NCBI GenBank assembly: GCA_014189675.1
Contig: DVAE01000029.1
Span: 1-10,924, forward strand
Direction: 5' to 3'
Length of the DNA stretch: 10,924 nt
From: Candidatus Undinarchaeales archaeon SRR5007147.bin71
Lineage (GTDB): Archaea > Undinarchaeota > Undinarchaeia > Undinarchaeales > Undinarchaeaceae
Shown here piece by piece: positions 4,847-10,924 of the stretch. Every line of letters starts with the position of its first letter. Positions within the stretch are counted from its first letter, which is position 1. Position numbers and translations under genes: made by a program. A model generated the notes under the pieces. That model saw only the letters and a program-made list of their open reading frames with translations. It had not been told where the DNA came from and ran no database searches.

Positions 4847-5707
4847 ATGGAAAAAAGAAGAGCACTTCCAAAACATATTCAAACACTTGATTCAGTTCTC
4901 AAAATGACCAGACCATCTGCAATAATTGCCTATGTTATTCTTGTTTTTGTAGCATTTCTTTCAACAGGTGGCCTTCCTTCTGCCGGACTTCTCTCTTCAA
5001 CCTTGATTGCAGTTCTGTCAGCTGCAGCAGGAGGTTTTCTTCTAAGTGACTATTATGACTTGTATATAGACAAAGTAAACCGCCCAGATAGGCCACTTCC
5101 AGCGGGAAAAATAACTCCGGCTGCCGTTTGGGTTTTCTCACTTTTTTTCTATGCTCTCAGCATTTGGGCTGCGTCAAGTCTTCCTCTGATAAGTTTCCTA
5201 TTTGTCTCAGGAAACCTCTTTCTTCTTTTTCTTTATGCAACTACTCTAAAGAAAGTTGGATTTCTTGGAAACATTGCAGTTGCTTATCTTACAGCTTCCG
5301 TCTTCCTTCTCACGACCTCAGTTGTCGGTGACATTGCAGCCGGAGCGGTTCCATCTGCCCTGATTTTTCTTTATATGGGTGCTCTTGAAGTTCTCAAGGA
5401 TATGGAGGATGTCAAAGGAGATTTTAAATTCGGAGCAAGAACTCTTCCTCTTACAGAAAAAGATCTTGGAAAATACGTTGCTATGGCATTTATGGCTCTC
5501 ACAATAGCCCTGAGCCCAATTCCATATTATTTGGGAATATTCTCGGTAAATTATATCATATTGATTCTTATCGTAGATTTATCACTGGTTATGCTTATGC
5601 ATTCACTTTGGAGAGATTCTTCACTGTCTTCCGCAATCTTCTATGTCAGAAGAATAAAGGCTTCAATAGTGCTTAGTATGGCTGCCTTCATCCTAGGAGT
5701 TCTGTAG
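4847..5707 (+). CDS. UbiA-family prenyltransferase, probably digeranylgeranylglyceryl phosphate synthase
   Basis: A 286-residue integral membrane protein with eight or nine hydrophobic segments. Both Mg-diphosphate binding motifs of the UbiA superfamily are present. The first is SDYYDLYIDKVNRPDRPLPAG (67-87; Asp68, Asp71, Asp75), the second KDMEDVKGD (184-192; Asp185, Asp188, Asp192). N-R-P-D-R-P-L-P-A-G matches the archaeal enzymes that transfer a second geranylgeranyl group onto geranylgeranylglyceryl phosphate, the committed double-ether step of archaeal membrane lipids. The usual N-D start of motif one is S-D here. The location one base after the isomerase, in a mevalonate-derived isoprenoid operon, favours the lipid role; quinone or other aromatic prenylation cannot be excluded from sequence alone. 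Confidence 0.8.
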   Translation: MEKRRALPKHIQTLDSVLKMTRPSAIIAYVILVFVAFLSTGGLPSAGLLSSTLIAVLSAAAGGFLLSDYYDLYIDKVNRPDRPLPAGKITPAAVWVFSLFFYALSIWAASSLPLISFLFVSGNLFLLFLYATTLKKVGFLGNIAVAYLTASVFLLTTSVVGDIAAGAVPSALIFLYMGALEVLKDMEDVKGDFKFGARTLPLTEKDLGKYVAMAFMALTIALSPIPYYLGIFSVNYIILILIVDLSLVMLMHSLWRDSSLSSAIFYVRRIKASIVLSMAAFILGVL

Positions 5708-5713
5708 CGGAAG

Positions 5714-5723
5714 GCATAAAAAC
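5714..5723 (+). promoter_or_regulatory. Probable promoter of the dph6 gene
   Basis: GCATAAAAAC, preceded by purine-rich cggaag, is centred about 31 bases before the ATG at 5750, so the transcript would be nearly leaderless. It lies in the 42-base gap after the prenyltransferase gene and suggests that dph6 can be transcribed apart from the isoprenoid operon. Confidence 0.45.
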
Positions 5724-5749
5724 GAAGAAGCAGACAGAAAAATCCTAAA

Positions 5750-6433
5750 ATGAGACTTGCGGCACTTTTCAGCGGAGGAAAGGACTCAACTGCATCCCTC
5801 TACAGGGCGATTCAGGACGGTCATGAAATAACTCATCTAGTTACTGCGGTGGCCGCAAATCCGGACAGCTATCTCTTTCATACGTCTGCGATAAATATGG
5901 CAGAGCTTGCAGCAGAAGCCATGGGTATACCTTTAGTGAAGGTTATTATTGAGAGCACTTTTGACACTGGAGAAGCTGAGGAGCTCGAAGAAGCCCTGTC
6001 GAAACTCGACATCGACGGAATTACCCTTGGAGGAGTAAGTTCCAACTATCAGGGAAATATTTTCACAGGAATCGCTAGTAAGCTCGGTCTTGAAGTTGTT
6101 GCTCCTTTCTGGGAAAAGCCTCATGAAGAGCTCATAGAATACGCGCTCGACTCAGGTTTCAAGATAATTTTTGTTTCTATTTCTGCAGACGGTCTGGATC
6201 AGTCATGGCTCGGTAGAGAACTCGACAGAGAAACTTATGAAGAACTCAAAAAAATAAGAGAAAAGCACCGGATAGACATAGGCGGAGAAGGCGGAGAATA
6301 CTGCACGCTCGTTCTCGATGGTCCTATCTTCAAGAAGTGTATAAAGATAGAGGATTCTGAAATTTCATGGAAAGGTATGGCAGGAAAGCTCATAATAAAT
6401 AAGGCAATTCTTTCTGAAAAAGCTACACAGTAA
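5750..6433 (+). CDS. dph6: Diphthine-ammonia ligase (Dph6 family)
   Basis: A 227-residue ATP pyrophosphatase-type enzyme. Dph6 performs the last step of diphthamide formation, amidating the diphthine on the conserved histidine of archaeal elongation factor 2 with ammonia and ATP. The PP-loop SGGKDS is at residues 8-13, GGVSSNYQGN at 93-102 matches the family's S-x-Y-Q segment, APFWEKP follows at 118-124, and the C-terminal signature GGEGGEYCTLVLDGP is at 178-192. Length fits the archaeal single-domain form (eukaryotic Dph6 carries extra domains). It lies between the lipid operon and the PhoU-like gene, apparently with its own promoter. Dph1/2 and Dph5 are not in the window. Confidence 0.9.
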   Translation: MRLAALFSGGKDSTASLYRAIQDGHEITHLVTAVAANPDSYLFHTSAINMAELAAEAMGIPLVKVIIESTFDTGEAEELEEALSKLDIDGITLGGVSSNYQGNIFTGIASKLGLEVVAPFWEKPHEELIEYALDSGFKIIFVSISADGLDQSWLGRELDRETYEELKKIREKHRIDIGGEGGEYCTLVLDGPIFKKCIKIEDSEISWKGMAGKLIINKAILSEKATQ

Positions 6434-6434
6434 G

Positions 6435-6444
6435 TTATTTAATT
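6435..6444 (+). promoter_or_regulatory. Probable promoter of the PhoU-like gene
   Basis: TTATTTAATT, directly after the dph6 stop codon, is centred about 25 bases before the ATG at 6465, consistent with a leaderless transcript. No Shine-Dalgarno is visible before this start. Confidence 0.45.
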
Positions 6445-6464
6445 GCCCTGTTAATACTTCTTAT

Positions 6465-7250
6465 ATGAATATTTTAAAGGGGATCTCACGGTCGTTCAAA
6501 GCACTCGGAGACATGTATTACATTTGGAAAGAAAGGCCGTTCAGCACATTCCGTGAGATATCTGATATATATCACAAACGTCCTCTTCTTGATTCTGCAT
6601 ACCTTTCAGCGCTTGAGATGCTAAAGCGTGATTCCTATATGTTCAGTGAAGCCTGCGCCGCCATTCTGGATGATGTCACTATTAGAACTCCAAAAAACAA
6701 GAGCTCAATAATAACAACTCTGGAGTCAGAGGACGAGAGGATAAACCTTTACGAGCGTGATATAAGAAAGCACATACTGAAATATCTCGCAGAAAATTCG
6801 GCTCCTGATGTGAAACGCTCTCTAGTTCTCACAAGCCTCGTTATAGACCTTGAACAACTCGGAGACTACACAGTTGAAATGGCAAGGCTGACACTTTTAA
6901 ATCCACACAATCTTGATAACAGCCTTCACATGAAGACTATGAGGAATTATCGCGACAGGCTGAATGTCATGTTTTCTCTTTCCATAGAAGCGCTTTCTGA
7001 AAAATCCAAGAAAAAGGCAGCGCAGGTCAGCAAGCTCAACCAAGGGATTTTAGAAGACTCCGAAAAATTCCTCAGAAAACTGGAGAAAGCTAAGAGTCTG
7101 CGCATGGCTGATGTCATGTTCTATATACTTCTTACAAGATATTTTAGAAGAGTCGGTGGCCATCTTGAAAACATATCAACTGGAATTTTTCAGCCTTTCC
7201 AATATGTAGGTTTTAAGAGACATACAAAACACAAGCCAAAAAAAGGTTAA
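6465..7250 (+). CDS. PhoU-domain protein, probable phosphate-related regulator
   Basis: A 261-residue, almost entirely helical protein. The first PhoU repeat is clear: EDERINLYERDIRK (90-103), then LVIDLEQLGDYTVEMA (125-140), matching the family pattern of an I-N-x-x-E helix followed by D-L-E-x-x-G-D, the metal-binding acidic cluster. The second repeat is recognisable in RYFRRVGGHLENISTG (225-240), but where family members have E-R-I-G-D-H it has R-R-V-G-G-H, so that cluster lacks its acids. PhoU proteins tune phosphate uptake or signalling; no transporter or histidine kinase gene is present here, so the partner is unknown. The first 80 residues (including many aromatic residues near 15-40) and the basic tail (KRHTKHKPKKG) are not typical PhoU sequence. 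The gene stands alone behind its own TATA box and ends one base from the oppositely oriented UMP kinase gene. Confidence 0.72.
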   Translation: MNILKGISRSFKALGDMYYIWKERPFSTFREISDIYHKRPLLDSAYLSALEMLKRDSYMFSEACAAILDDVTIRTPKNKSSIITTLESEDERINLYERDIRKHILKYLAENSAPDVKRSLVLTSLVIDLEQLGDYTVEMARLTLLNPHNLDNSLHMKTMRNYRDRLNVMFSLSIEALSEKSKKKAAQVSKLNQGILEDSEKFLRKLEKAKSLRMADVMFYILLTRYFRRVGGHLENISTGIFQPFQYVGFKRHTKHKPKKG

Positions 7251-7251
7251 A

Positions 7252-7938
7252 TCAAAAACCTACTCTGGTTCCTTTAAATTCCTTGCCGTCAAGAATTCTT
7301 CCAATATTTTCCAGGTCCTTTCCGTTGACGACCGCTGCTTTTATTCCTTTTTCTGAGAGTATTTTGGCTGCTACTGGATCCATAATTGTTGAAACATTTG
7401 CTTTGTGCTCTTCACTTCCTGCAAGCTTTTTCAGTTCGTCAAAGCTTACAGATTCAAGTTTTTTTGCATCCTCAAACTTGTTCGGATCCTTGTCATAAAT
7501 GTAGTCTACATCAGTACACTTTATGACCATTTCAGCTCCCCAGACTTCTGCTATCTCCGCGGAGACTGCATCTGTCCTCTGGCCTGGTCTAAAACCCCCA
7601 GCAACTATAACTTTTCTCGGATTTTTTCCAGAAATTTTAAGAAACTCTTCTTCTGACTTGGGTATCTCGTTTGCTGCCAAGTCTCCGAGCGCTGCAAGCA
7701 GAAGTGAAGCGTTTACTCTCGATGCCATTATTCCAACTGTGTCAAGAATATCCTCCTCGTTGGTGAACTTTCGTCCTAGTTCTCCATACTCTCTTGAGAT
7801 TTTACCTCCTCCAACAACGACTACAATTTGGTGAGATCCTGCCCATTCACTTATCTTTGAGGAAACAGTTTCCAAAAAATCCCCATCGACTCCTTCGGCT
7901 GAGAATACAGATCCTCCTAACTTCAAAACGGCTTTCAT
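7252..7938 (-). CDS. pyrH: UMP kinase, archaeal type
   Basis: A 228-residue amino-acid-kinase-fold enzyme that phosphorylates UMP to UDP with ATP in pyrimidine nucleotide synthesis. Motifs are KLGGSV (6-11), VVVGGGK (40-46), VAGGFRPGQRTDAVSAE (112-128) for nucleotide contact, CTDVDYIYDKDPN (141-153), and MDPVAAKIL (186-194), with VVNG and I-L-D-G-x-x-x-x-G-T near the C-terminus, as in archaeal UMP kinases. It is shorter than aspartokinases and lacks their regulatory domain. In the usual P-G-x-T/S-T-D segment an arginine stands before the threonine (Arg121), a mild departure. The ATG follows the eS17 stop codon by one base, so the two genes form an operon, and its end meets the PhoU-like gene tail to tail. 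Confidence 0.9.
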   Translation of the reverse strand: MKAVLKLGGSVFSAEGVDGDFLETVSSKISEWAGSHQIVVVVGGGKISREYGELGRKFTNEEDILDTVGIMASRVNASLLLAALGDLAANEIPKSEEEFLKISGKNPRKVIVAGGFRPGQRTDAVSAEIAEVWGAEMVIKCTDVDYIYDKDPNKFEDAKKLESVSFDELKKLAGSEEHKANVSTIMDPVAAKILSEKGIKAAVVNGKDLENIGRILDGKEFKGTRVGF

Positions 7939-7939
7939 C

Positions 7940-8146
7940 TTATTTGCTTCGTAGAACTACAGCTCTTGATACATATCCAGCTAGCCTATTCCTAATCCTC
8001 TTGCTGGGGCACTTCAGGTGTCCGCTTTCTATAATTTCATTAATAGCCACCTTGTTCTTGTCAAAATCAGTGCTATAGCTATCTGGACTCTTTTCCAGGA
8101 GTTCGTCGCCTACTCTTTTAACAAATGTTTGTATTATTCTTCCCAT
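7940..8146 (-). CDS. rps17e: 30S ribosomal protein eS17
   Basis: A 68-residue basic protein beginning MGRIIQTFVKRVGDELLEK, followed by YSTDFDKNK and RIRNRLAGYVSR, the standard archaeal/eukaryotic S17e pattern (M-G-R-I, F-x-x-N-K, R-N-x-x-A-G-Y). It is a structural protein of the small ribosomal subunit. The start at 8146 is chosen by alignment to this family N-terminus; an upstream in-frame ATG at 8197 would add 17 atypical residues, run through the shared TATA element and reach almost to the nop5 start. It is co-transcribed with UMP kinase downstream, with one base between them. Confidence 0.92.
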   Translation of the reverse strand: MGRIIQTFVKRVGDELLEKSPDSYSTDFDKNKVAINEIIESGHLKCPSKRIRNRLAGYVSRAVVLRSK

Positions 8147-8171
8147 GCTCTGTTTATTTGATTCAAAAAGA

Positions 8172-8179
8172 TTAAAAAG
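8172..8179. promoter_or_regulatory. Shared divergent TATA element between eS17 and nop5
   Basis: The only strong A/T element in the 54-base gap is TTAAAAAG, which reads CTTTTTAA on the other strand. Its centre is about 26 bases from the nop5 ATG (8201) and about 29 bases from the eS17 ATG (8146), so one element fits leaderless transcription in both directions. A purine-rich caaaaaga precedes it on the plus strand and tggaaag on the minus strand, either of which could be a BRE. Confidence 0.5.
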
Positions 8180-8200
8180 CTTTCCATACAGGTTCAATGC

Positions 8201-9166
8201 ATGTCAAAGCAGATAGTAGTCACTCCCTTTGGTATTTATTCCTCTGAAGGAGGTAAACTTAGTCTGGAGTCTGAGTTTTCAGCCAGTCCTGCTGAGGCTG
8301 CGAAAAAGCTGAGGGAATATGAAAAAACAGAAACTTTGCCTGAATTAGACTCCCTTCTTGAGTCTGGTGCCGAATTTTCAGCAGACAGCGAGGCTTCAAT
8401 AGACGCCAGATTGCGTCTCGATGAGCTAGCAAAGGAGCGCGGAATTGAGGCAAAGAAGTATATTCATGCTCTTAATCAGGAGCTTACAAAACTGAGGATG
8501 CACGAAGAGCTGTCTTCTCCTGACAGAAGAATTATACAGGCTGTCAACTCTCTTGAAGAGATGGACCCTCTTGTAAATGTTCTCTCTGAGAGACTCAGGG
8601 AATGGTCTTCACTGTATTCTCCGGAGCTAAGCCGTTCTGTCCAGAAGCACGATGATTTTCTTATAAAACTTTCCCAGCAAAAGGAAGTATCAAGCGAACT
8701 CGGAGCAGTTTTCGAAAGAGCTGACACTGAAGTTCCTAAAGATATAGCTCATTCCCTTTCAGACATGTATGAAACAAGAACAAAGCTTCGGGAATATCTT
8801 GAAAAAATGATGAAGGAACACTATCCAAACCTCGAAGCTGTCGCTGGAAGTCACATTGGGGCTCAGCTTATGGCTCTCGCCGGAGGTGCCAAGCGCCTGG
8901 CAACAAAGCCTTCGAGCACAGTCCAGGTTCTTGGAGCTGAGAAGGCACTATTCAGGCACGTCACAACTGGGGCAAAGCCTCCAAAATATGGAGTTCTTCT
9001 CCACCATCCTGTGATAAAGGACCTTCCTAAACACCTTCGGGGGAAGGGAGCTCGGATTCTTGCAGGAAAAATATCTCTTGCAATAAGGGCGGATTTCTAT
9101 GGCTCAGGGTTTTCAGCTGACAAACTCAATGAAAGTCTGGACAAGAGGATAAAAAACCTAAAATGA
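8201..9166 (+). CDS. nop5: Nop5 (Nop56/58-type) core protein of the box C/D RNP
   Basis: A 321-residue scaffold protein that binds L7Ae on box C/D RNA, dimerises by a coiled coil and holds fibrillarin for 2'-O-methylation of rRNA. The N-terminal third (1-100) is the fibrillarin-binding region. Charged helices from about 145 to 205 fit the coiled coil. The Nop domain (about 205-305) has AGSHIGAQLMALAGGAKRLA (215-234), then PSSTVQVLGAEKALFRH (237-253) and GAKPPKYGV (257-265), followed by RGKGARILAGK. It is shorter than many archaeal Nop5 proteins, which commonly carry a longer lysine-rich tail; here the protein ends soon after the Nop domain. The last four bases (ATGA) overlap the fibrillarin start, the classic archaeal pair. 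Confidence 0.95.
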   Translation: MSKQIVVTPFGIYSSEGGKLSLESEFSASPAEAAKKLREYEKTETLPELDSLLESGAEFSADSEASIDARLRLDELAKERGIEAKKYIHALNQELTKLRMHEELSSPDRRIIQAVNSLEEMDPLVNVLSERLREWSSLYSPELSRSVQKHDDFLIKLSQQKEVSSELGAVFERADTEVPKDIAHSLSDMYETRTKLREYLEKMMKEHYPNLEAVAGSHIGAQLMALAGGAKRLATKPSSTVQVLGAEKALFRHVTTGAKPPKYGVLLHHPVIKDLPKHLRGKGARILAGKISLAIRADFYGSGFSADKLNESLDKRIKNLK

Positions 9167-9816
9167 AACTTCTAAAAAAACTCGGAAAAGAGTATGCAAC
9201 TCTTAGCTTAGTTTCGGGCAGAAAGGTCTACGGAGAGCGTCTGAAAAAGATAGACGGAAAAGAATACAGATTCTGGGATTCTTACAGGTCAAAACTTTCA
9301 GCAGCTCTTACTCTTGGTCTCAAGAATATGCACTTTGAAGAGGATTCAAATGTTCTCTATCTTGGAGCCGCAAACGGAACAACTGCCAGTCACATCTCTG
9401 ACTTGGTTCCACGGGGAACAGTGTATTGTGTTGAGTTTTCCCCAAGAGCAATGGCAGACCTCTACCCACTCTGCAAAAAGAGGAAGAATATGGTTCCTAT
9501 ACTCGCTGATGCAAATCAGCCAATCCAGTACGCTCACCGCATCGGCCAAGTCGATATAGTTTACCAGGATGTTGCACAGCGCCACCAGGCTGACATTCTT
9601 ATCAAGAATGCAAAAATGTTCCTCAAGCCACGCGGCTGGACATATCTTATGGTAAAGGCTCGTAGTATAGACGTTTCTGAAAACCCAAATAAGTTATTTA
9701 ACATTCTCACAAATCAGCTTAGGTCAACATTCGACACGGAGGAAAAACTTAAGCTCGATCCCTACGAAAAAGACCATATGTGCATAGTTTCGAGGCTGAG
9801 AAAAACAATACGATGA
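9163..9816 (+). CDS. flpA: Fibrillarin, rRNA 2'-O-methyltransferase
   Basis: A 217-residue SAM-dependent methyltransferase, the catalytic subunit of the C/D RNP. The SAM-binding loop is YLGAANGTTASHISD (66-80), followed by VYCVEFSPR (87-95) and ILADANQP (113-120). The catalytic K-D-K-H set is visible as Lys44 in RSKL, Asp136 in DVAQ, Lys165 in KARSID and His205 in PYEKDH. As usual for archaea there is no Gly/Arg-rich N-terminal region. It overlaps nop5 by ATGA at its start and the COG1395-type regulator by ATGA at its end, implying translational coupling of all three. It would act with the predicted sRNA at 1541-1603. Confidence 0.96.
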   Translation: MKLLKKLGKEYATLSLVSGRKVYGERLKKIDGKEYRFWDSYRSKLSAALTLGLKNMHFEEDSNVLYLGAANGTTASHISDLVPRGTVYCVEFSPRAMADLYPLCKKRKNMVPILADANQPIQYAHRIGQVDIVYQDVAQRHQADILIKNAKMFLKPRGWTYLMVKARSIDVSENPNKLFNILTNQLRSTFDTEEKLKLDPYEKDHMCIVSRLRKTIR

Positions 9817-10751
9817 TTCCTGAGCGTTCCCAAAGGGAGAATCTTCTGGAAAGAGCCGCCGGACTTTTGGAAGCCCTCGGCTTTTCAGTAGCACGCCAGC
9901 TTACTCCAAGCTGTTTTGACCTTCTTGCCCGTGACGGCGATACAATATTCTTGCTTAAAATTCTTTCAAACGTAGACTCGCTTACAGAGGAGCAGTCTAT
10001 AGACCTCCGGCGCGTTTCCAATGTTATTGGGGCAACTCCAATGCTAATCGGCGAGTCCGCGCGTGGCGAGACAATGATGGAGCACACAGTCTACGAACGC
10101 TACAATATTGCCTGTGTCAGCTTCAAAACATTTGAAAATGCTCTGTCGGAACATCACTTTCCTTTCGTTTATTCAAAGAAAGGCGGATTCTATTCTCATC
10201 TGAATACGGACTATCTCCGGAAGCTGATGGAGAAGAACAATATCTCTGCCGGAGCTTTGGCGCGCGAAGCAGGTATCTCAAAAAGCTCTCTCTTGAATTA
10301 TGAGCGCGGGCAGGGAGCCAGCATCGAAAACATTGAAAGACTCCAGGAAGCGCTTGGCGATTTGGTTCTTGACCCTATAGATGTTTTCCGATTTGAAGAA
10401 GAAAGCCCGGAACTTTCTAGCGGAATAAGCAAAATTGAAAGGGTAGTAGAATCTCACTTCGGAGATATCGGCTTCAGAACAGCGGCCGTTACTAAAGCTT
10501 CTTTCAGCCTCGTTGGTAGGAGTAAGAAAGATATAATCTTCACAGGACTCAAGTCAAAATCTCTGGAAAAGCGAGCAGAGGATATAAGAGAGTCTTCAAA
10601 GGTGCTCGGACAGCACGGAATGTTCGTTCTCAAGAAAACAGAGGAGAGGCAGGTCAGCGGAGTGCCAGTACTCGGAGAGCAGGAATTCCAGGAAACAGTA
10701 ACTTCAAAACAACTTCTAAAGCTTCTGAGAGAGCTTGAGGAAGTCGATTAG
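9813..10751 (+). CDS. HTH transcriptional regulator of the archaeal COG1395 type
   Basis: A 312-residue protein with a central XRE-type helix-turn-helix (about 135-190): LRKLMEKNNISAGALAREAG, then ISKSSLLNYERG and LGDLVLDPIDVF. The N-terminal domain (1-120) has SCFDLLARDGDTIFLLKILS and ATPMLIG, the conserved layout of this archaeal family, which looks nuclease-like in fold but without an obvious catalytic set. The C-terminal third repeats the same layout (GFRTAAVTKASFSLVGRSKK, then DIIFTGLKSKS and MFVLKK), suggesting an internal duplication around the HTH. I chose the ATG at 9813, which overlaps the fibrillarin stop as ATGA, over a GTG at 9780 that would overlap fibrillarin by 37 bases. The DNA target is unknown; co-translation with nop5 and fibrillarin hints at a link with RNP or ribosome production, which is only inference. 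Confidence 0.8.
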   Translation: MIPERSQRENLLERAAGLLEALGFSVARQLTPSCFDLLARDGDTIFLLKILSNVDSLTEEQSIDLRRVSNVIGATPMLIGESARGETMMEHTVYERYNIACVSFKTFENALSEHHFPFVYSKKGGFYSHLNTDYLRKLMEKNNISAGALAREAGISKSSLLNYERGQGASIENIERLQEALGDLVLDPIDVFRFEEESPELSSGISKIERVVESHFGDIGFRTAAVTKASFSLVGRSKKDIIFTGLKSKSLEKRAEDIRESSKVLGQHGMFVLKKTEERQVSGVPVLGEQEFQETVTSKQLLKLLRELEEVD

Positions 10752-10924
10752 TTTCCGTTTTATTCTGGGTTCGATCCGACAATATTAGCAACTTCCAAAG
10801 AGGTCCAGCGTTTTTCAGGAAGCCCTATCCAGGTCCAAGGTAGTGTATTTATAATGCTAGTGTGGCTTGTAAAAGCCGTAGCTTCGGCCGAAGTCAAAGA
10901 CAAGGTATCTGCTTCTGTTATGTA
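10752..10924. other. Unresolved tail: possible end of a minus-strand gene, promoter-like element and hairpins
   Basis: No gene can be assigned with confidence. On the minus strand one frame is open from the right edge to a TAA at 10760-10762 (54 residues ending LEVANIVGSNPE); another runs from the edge to a TAG at 10857-10859 (22 residues ending VFDFGRSYGFYKPH). Either could be the C-terminus of a gene converging on the regulator. A TATA-like TTTATAAT (10848-10855; minus strand ATTATAAATA) sits inside the longer frame, which argues for the shorter one or for no gene here. The plus strand is also open through the tail, but without a well-placed start. A 5-base-pair hairpin (ggctt/aagcc, 10864-10877) and a 12-base palindrome CTTCGGCCGAAG (10882-10893) lie side by side. 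The heptamer AGGTCCA occurs at 10801 and again at 10831. Confidence 0.3.

Noticed and set aside
8147-8197. Longer eS17 with 17 extra N-terminal residues
   Set aside because: The eS17 family begins M-G-R-I, which is at 8146, and the extension covers the divergent promoter gap.
9780-9812. GTG start for the HTH regulator
   Set aside because: It would overlap fibrillarin by 37 bases; the ATG at 9813 gives the ATGA overlap used by the preceding gene pair.
10765-10785. tRNA T-arm-like sequence GGGTTCGATCC
   Set aside because: The flanking bases do not form a 5-pair T stem, and no acceptor, D or anticodon arm can be drawn on either strand.
1-10924. CRISPR array, insertion sequence, integrase or other mobile element
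   Set aside because: No spaced repeats, terminal inverted repeats or transposase-like frames were seen; all genes are core archaeal functions or small lipoproteins.

Overview
The window is archaeal chromosomal DNA. Several genes exist only in Archaea (or only in Archaea and eukaryotes in this form): Nop5 and fibrillarin of the box C/D RNP, ribosomal protein eS17, isopentenyl phosphate kinase, a UbiA-type prenyltransferase of ether-lipid synthesis, the archaeal type of UMP kinase, Dph6 for diphthamide, and a COG1395-type HTH regulator. TATA boxes lie about 25-31 bases before the start codons of genes that begin transcripts, the usual layout of archaeal leaderless mRNAs. Genes are packed tightly, with ATGA overlaps and gaps of 1-40 bases. 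The phylum cannot be assigned from this sequence alone; the short Nop5 and compact spacing would fit a small euryarchaeal or DPANN-type genome, but that is a guess.

Layout. (1) 1-196, minus: the N-terminal part of a lipoprotein, divergent from (2) 253-1530, plus: a stand-alone lipoate-ligase C-terminal-domain (LplB-like) protein followed by a GHMP kinase of the heptose-kinase group. (3) 1531-1672: an intergenic stretch that I read as an unannotated box C/D guide RNA on the minus strand, with all four boxes. Its D guide matches the 16S rRNA decoding site (C1402) and its D' guide matches the 23S peptidyl-transferase loop (A2503). (4) 1673-2017: a small Cys-rich lipoprotein. (5) 2056-5707: an isoprenoid and ether-lipid operon of mevalonate kinase, isopentenyl phosphate kinase, type 2 IPP isomerase and DGGGP synthase-like prenyltransferase. 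(6) 5750-6433: Dph6. (7) 6465-7250: a PhoU-like protein, meeting head-on with (8) eS17 and UMP kinase on the minus strand (8146 down to 7252). (9) 8201-10751, plus: Nop5, fibrillarin and the COG1395 regulator, joined by ATGA overlaps. (10) 10752-10924: an unresolved tail.

How the genes work together. Mevalonate kinase, IPK, IDI-2 and the UbiA enzyme cover phosphorylation of mevalonate, formation and isomerisation of C5 diphosphates, and attachment of a prenyl chain to the glycerol phosphate backbone. The intermediate phosphomevalonate-to-isopentenyl-phosphate steps are not encoded here. Nop5 and fibrillarin are two of the three core proteins (with L7Ae, not here) that would assemble on the predicted guide RNA and methylate rRNA. 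eS17, Dph6 (elongation factor 2 modification) and UMP kinase give the right half of the window a translation and RNA theme.

Transcription layout. Three divergent units each appear to share one A/T-rich, near-palindromic TATA element in the middle. Internal operon genes such as the GHMP kinase and the prenyltransferase have Shine-Dalgarno sequences instead.
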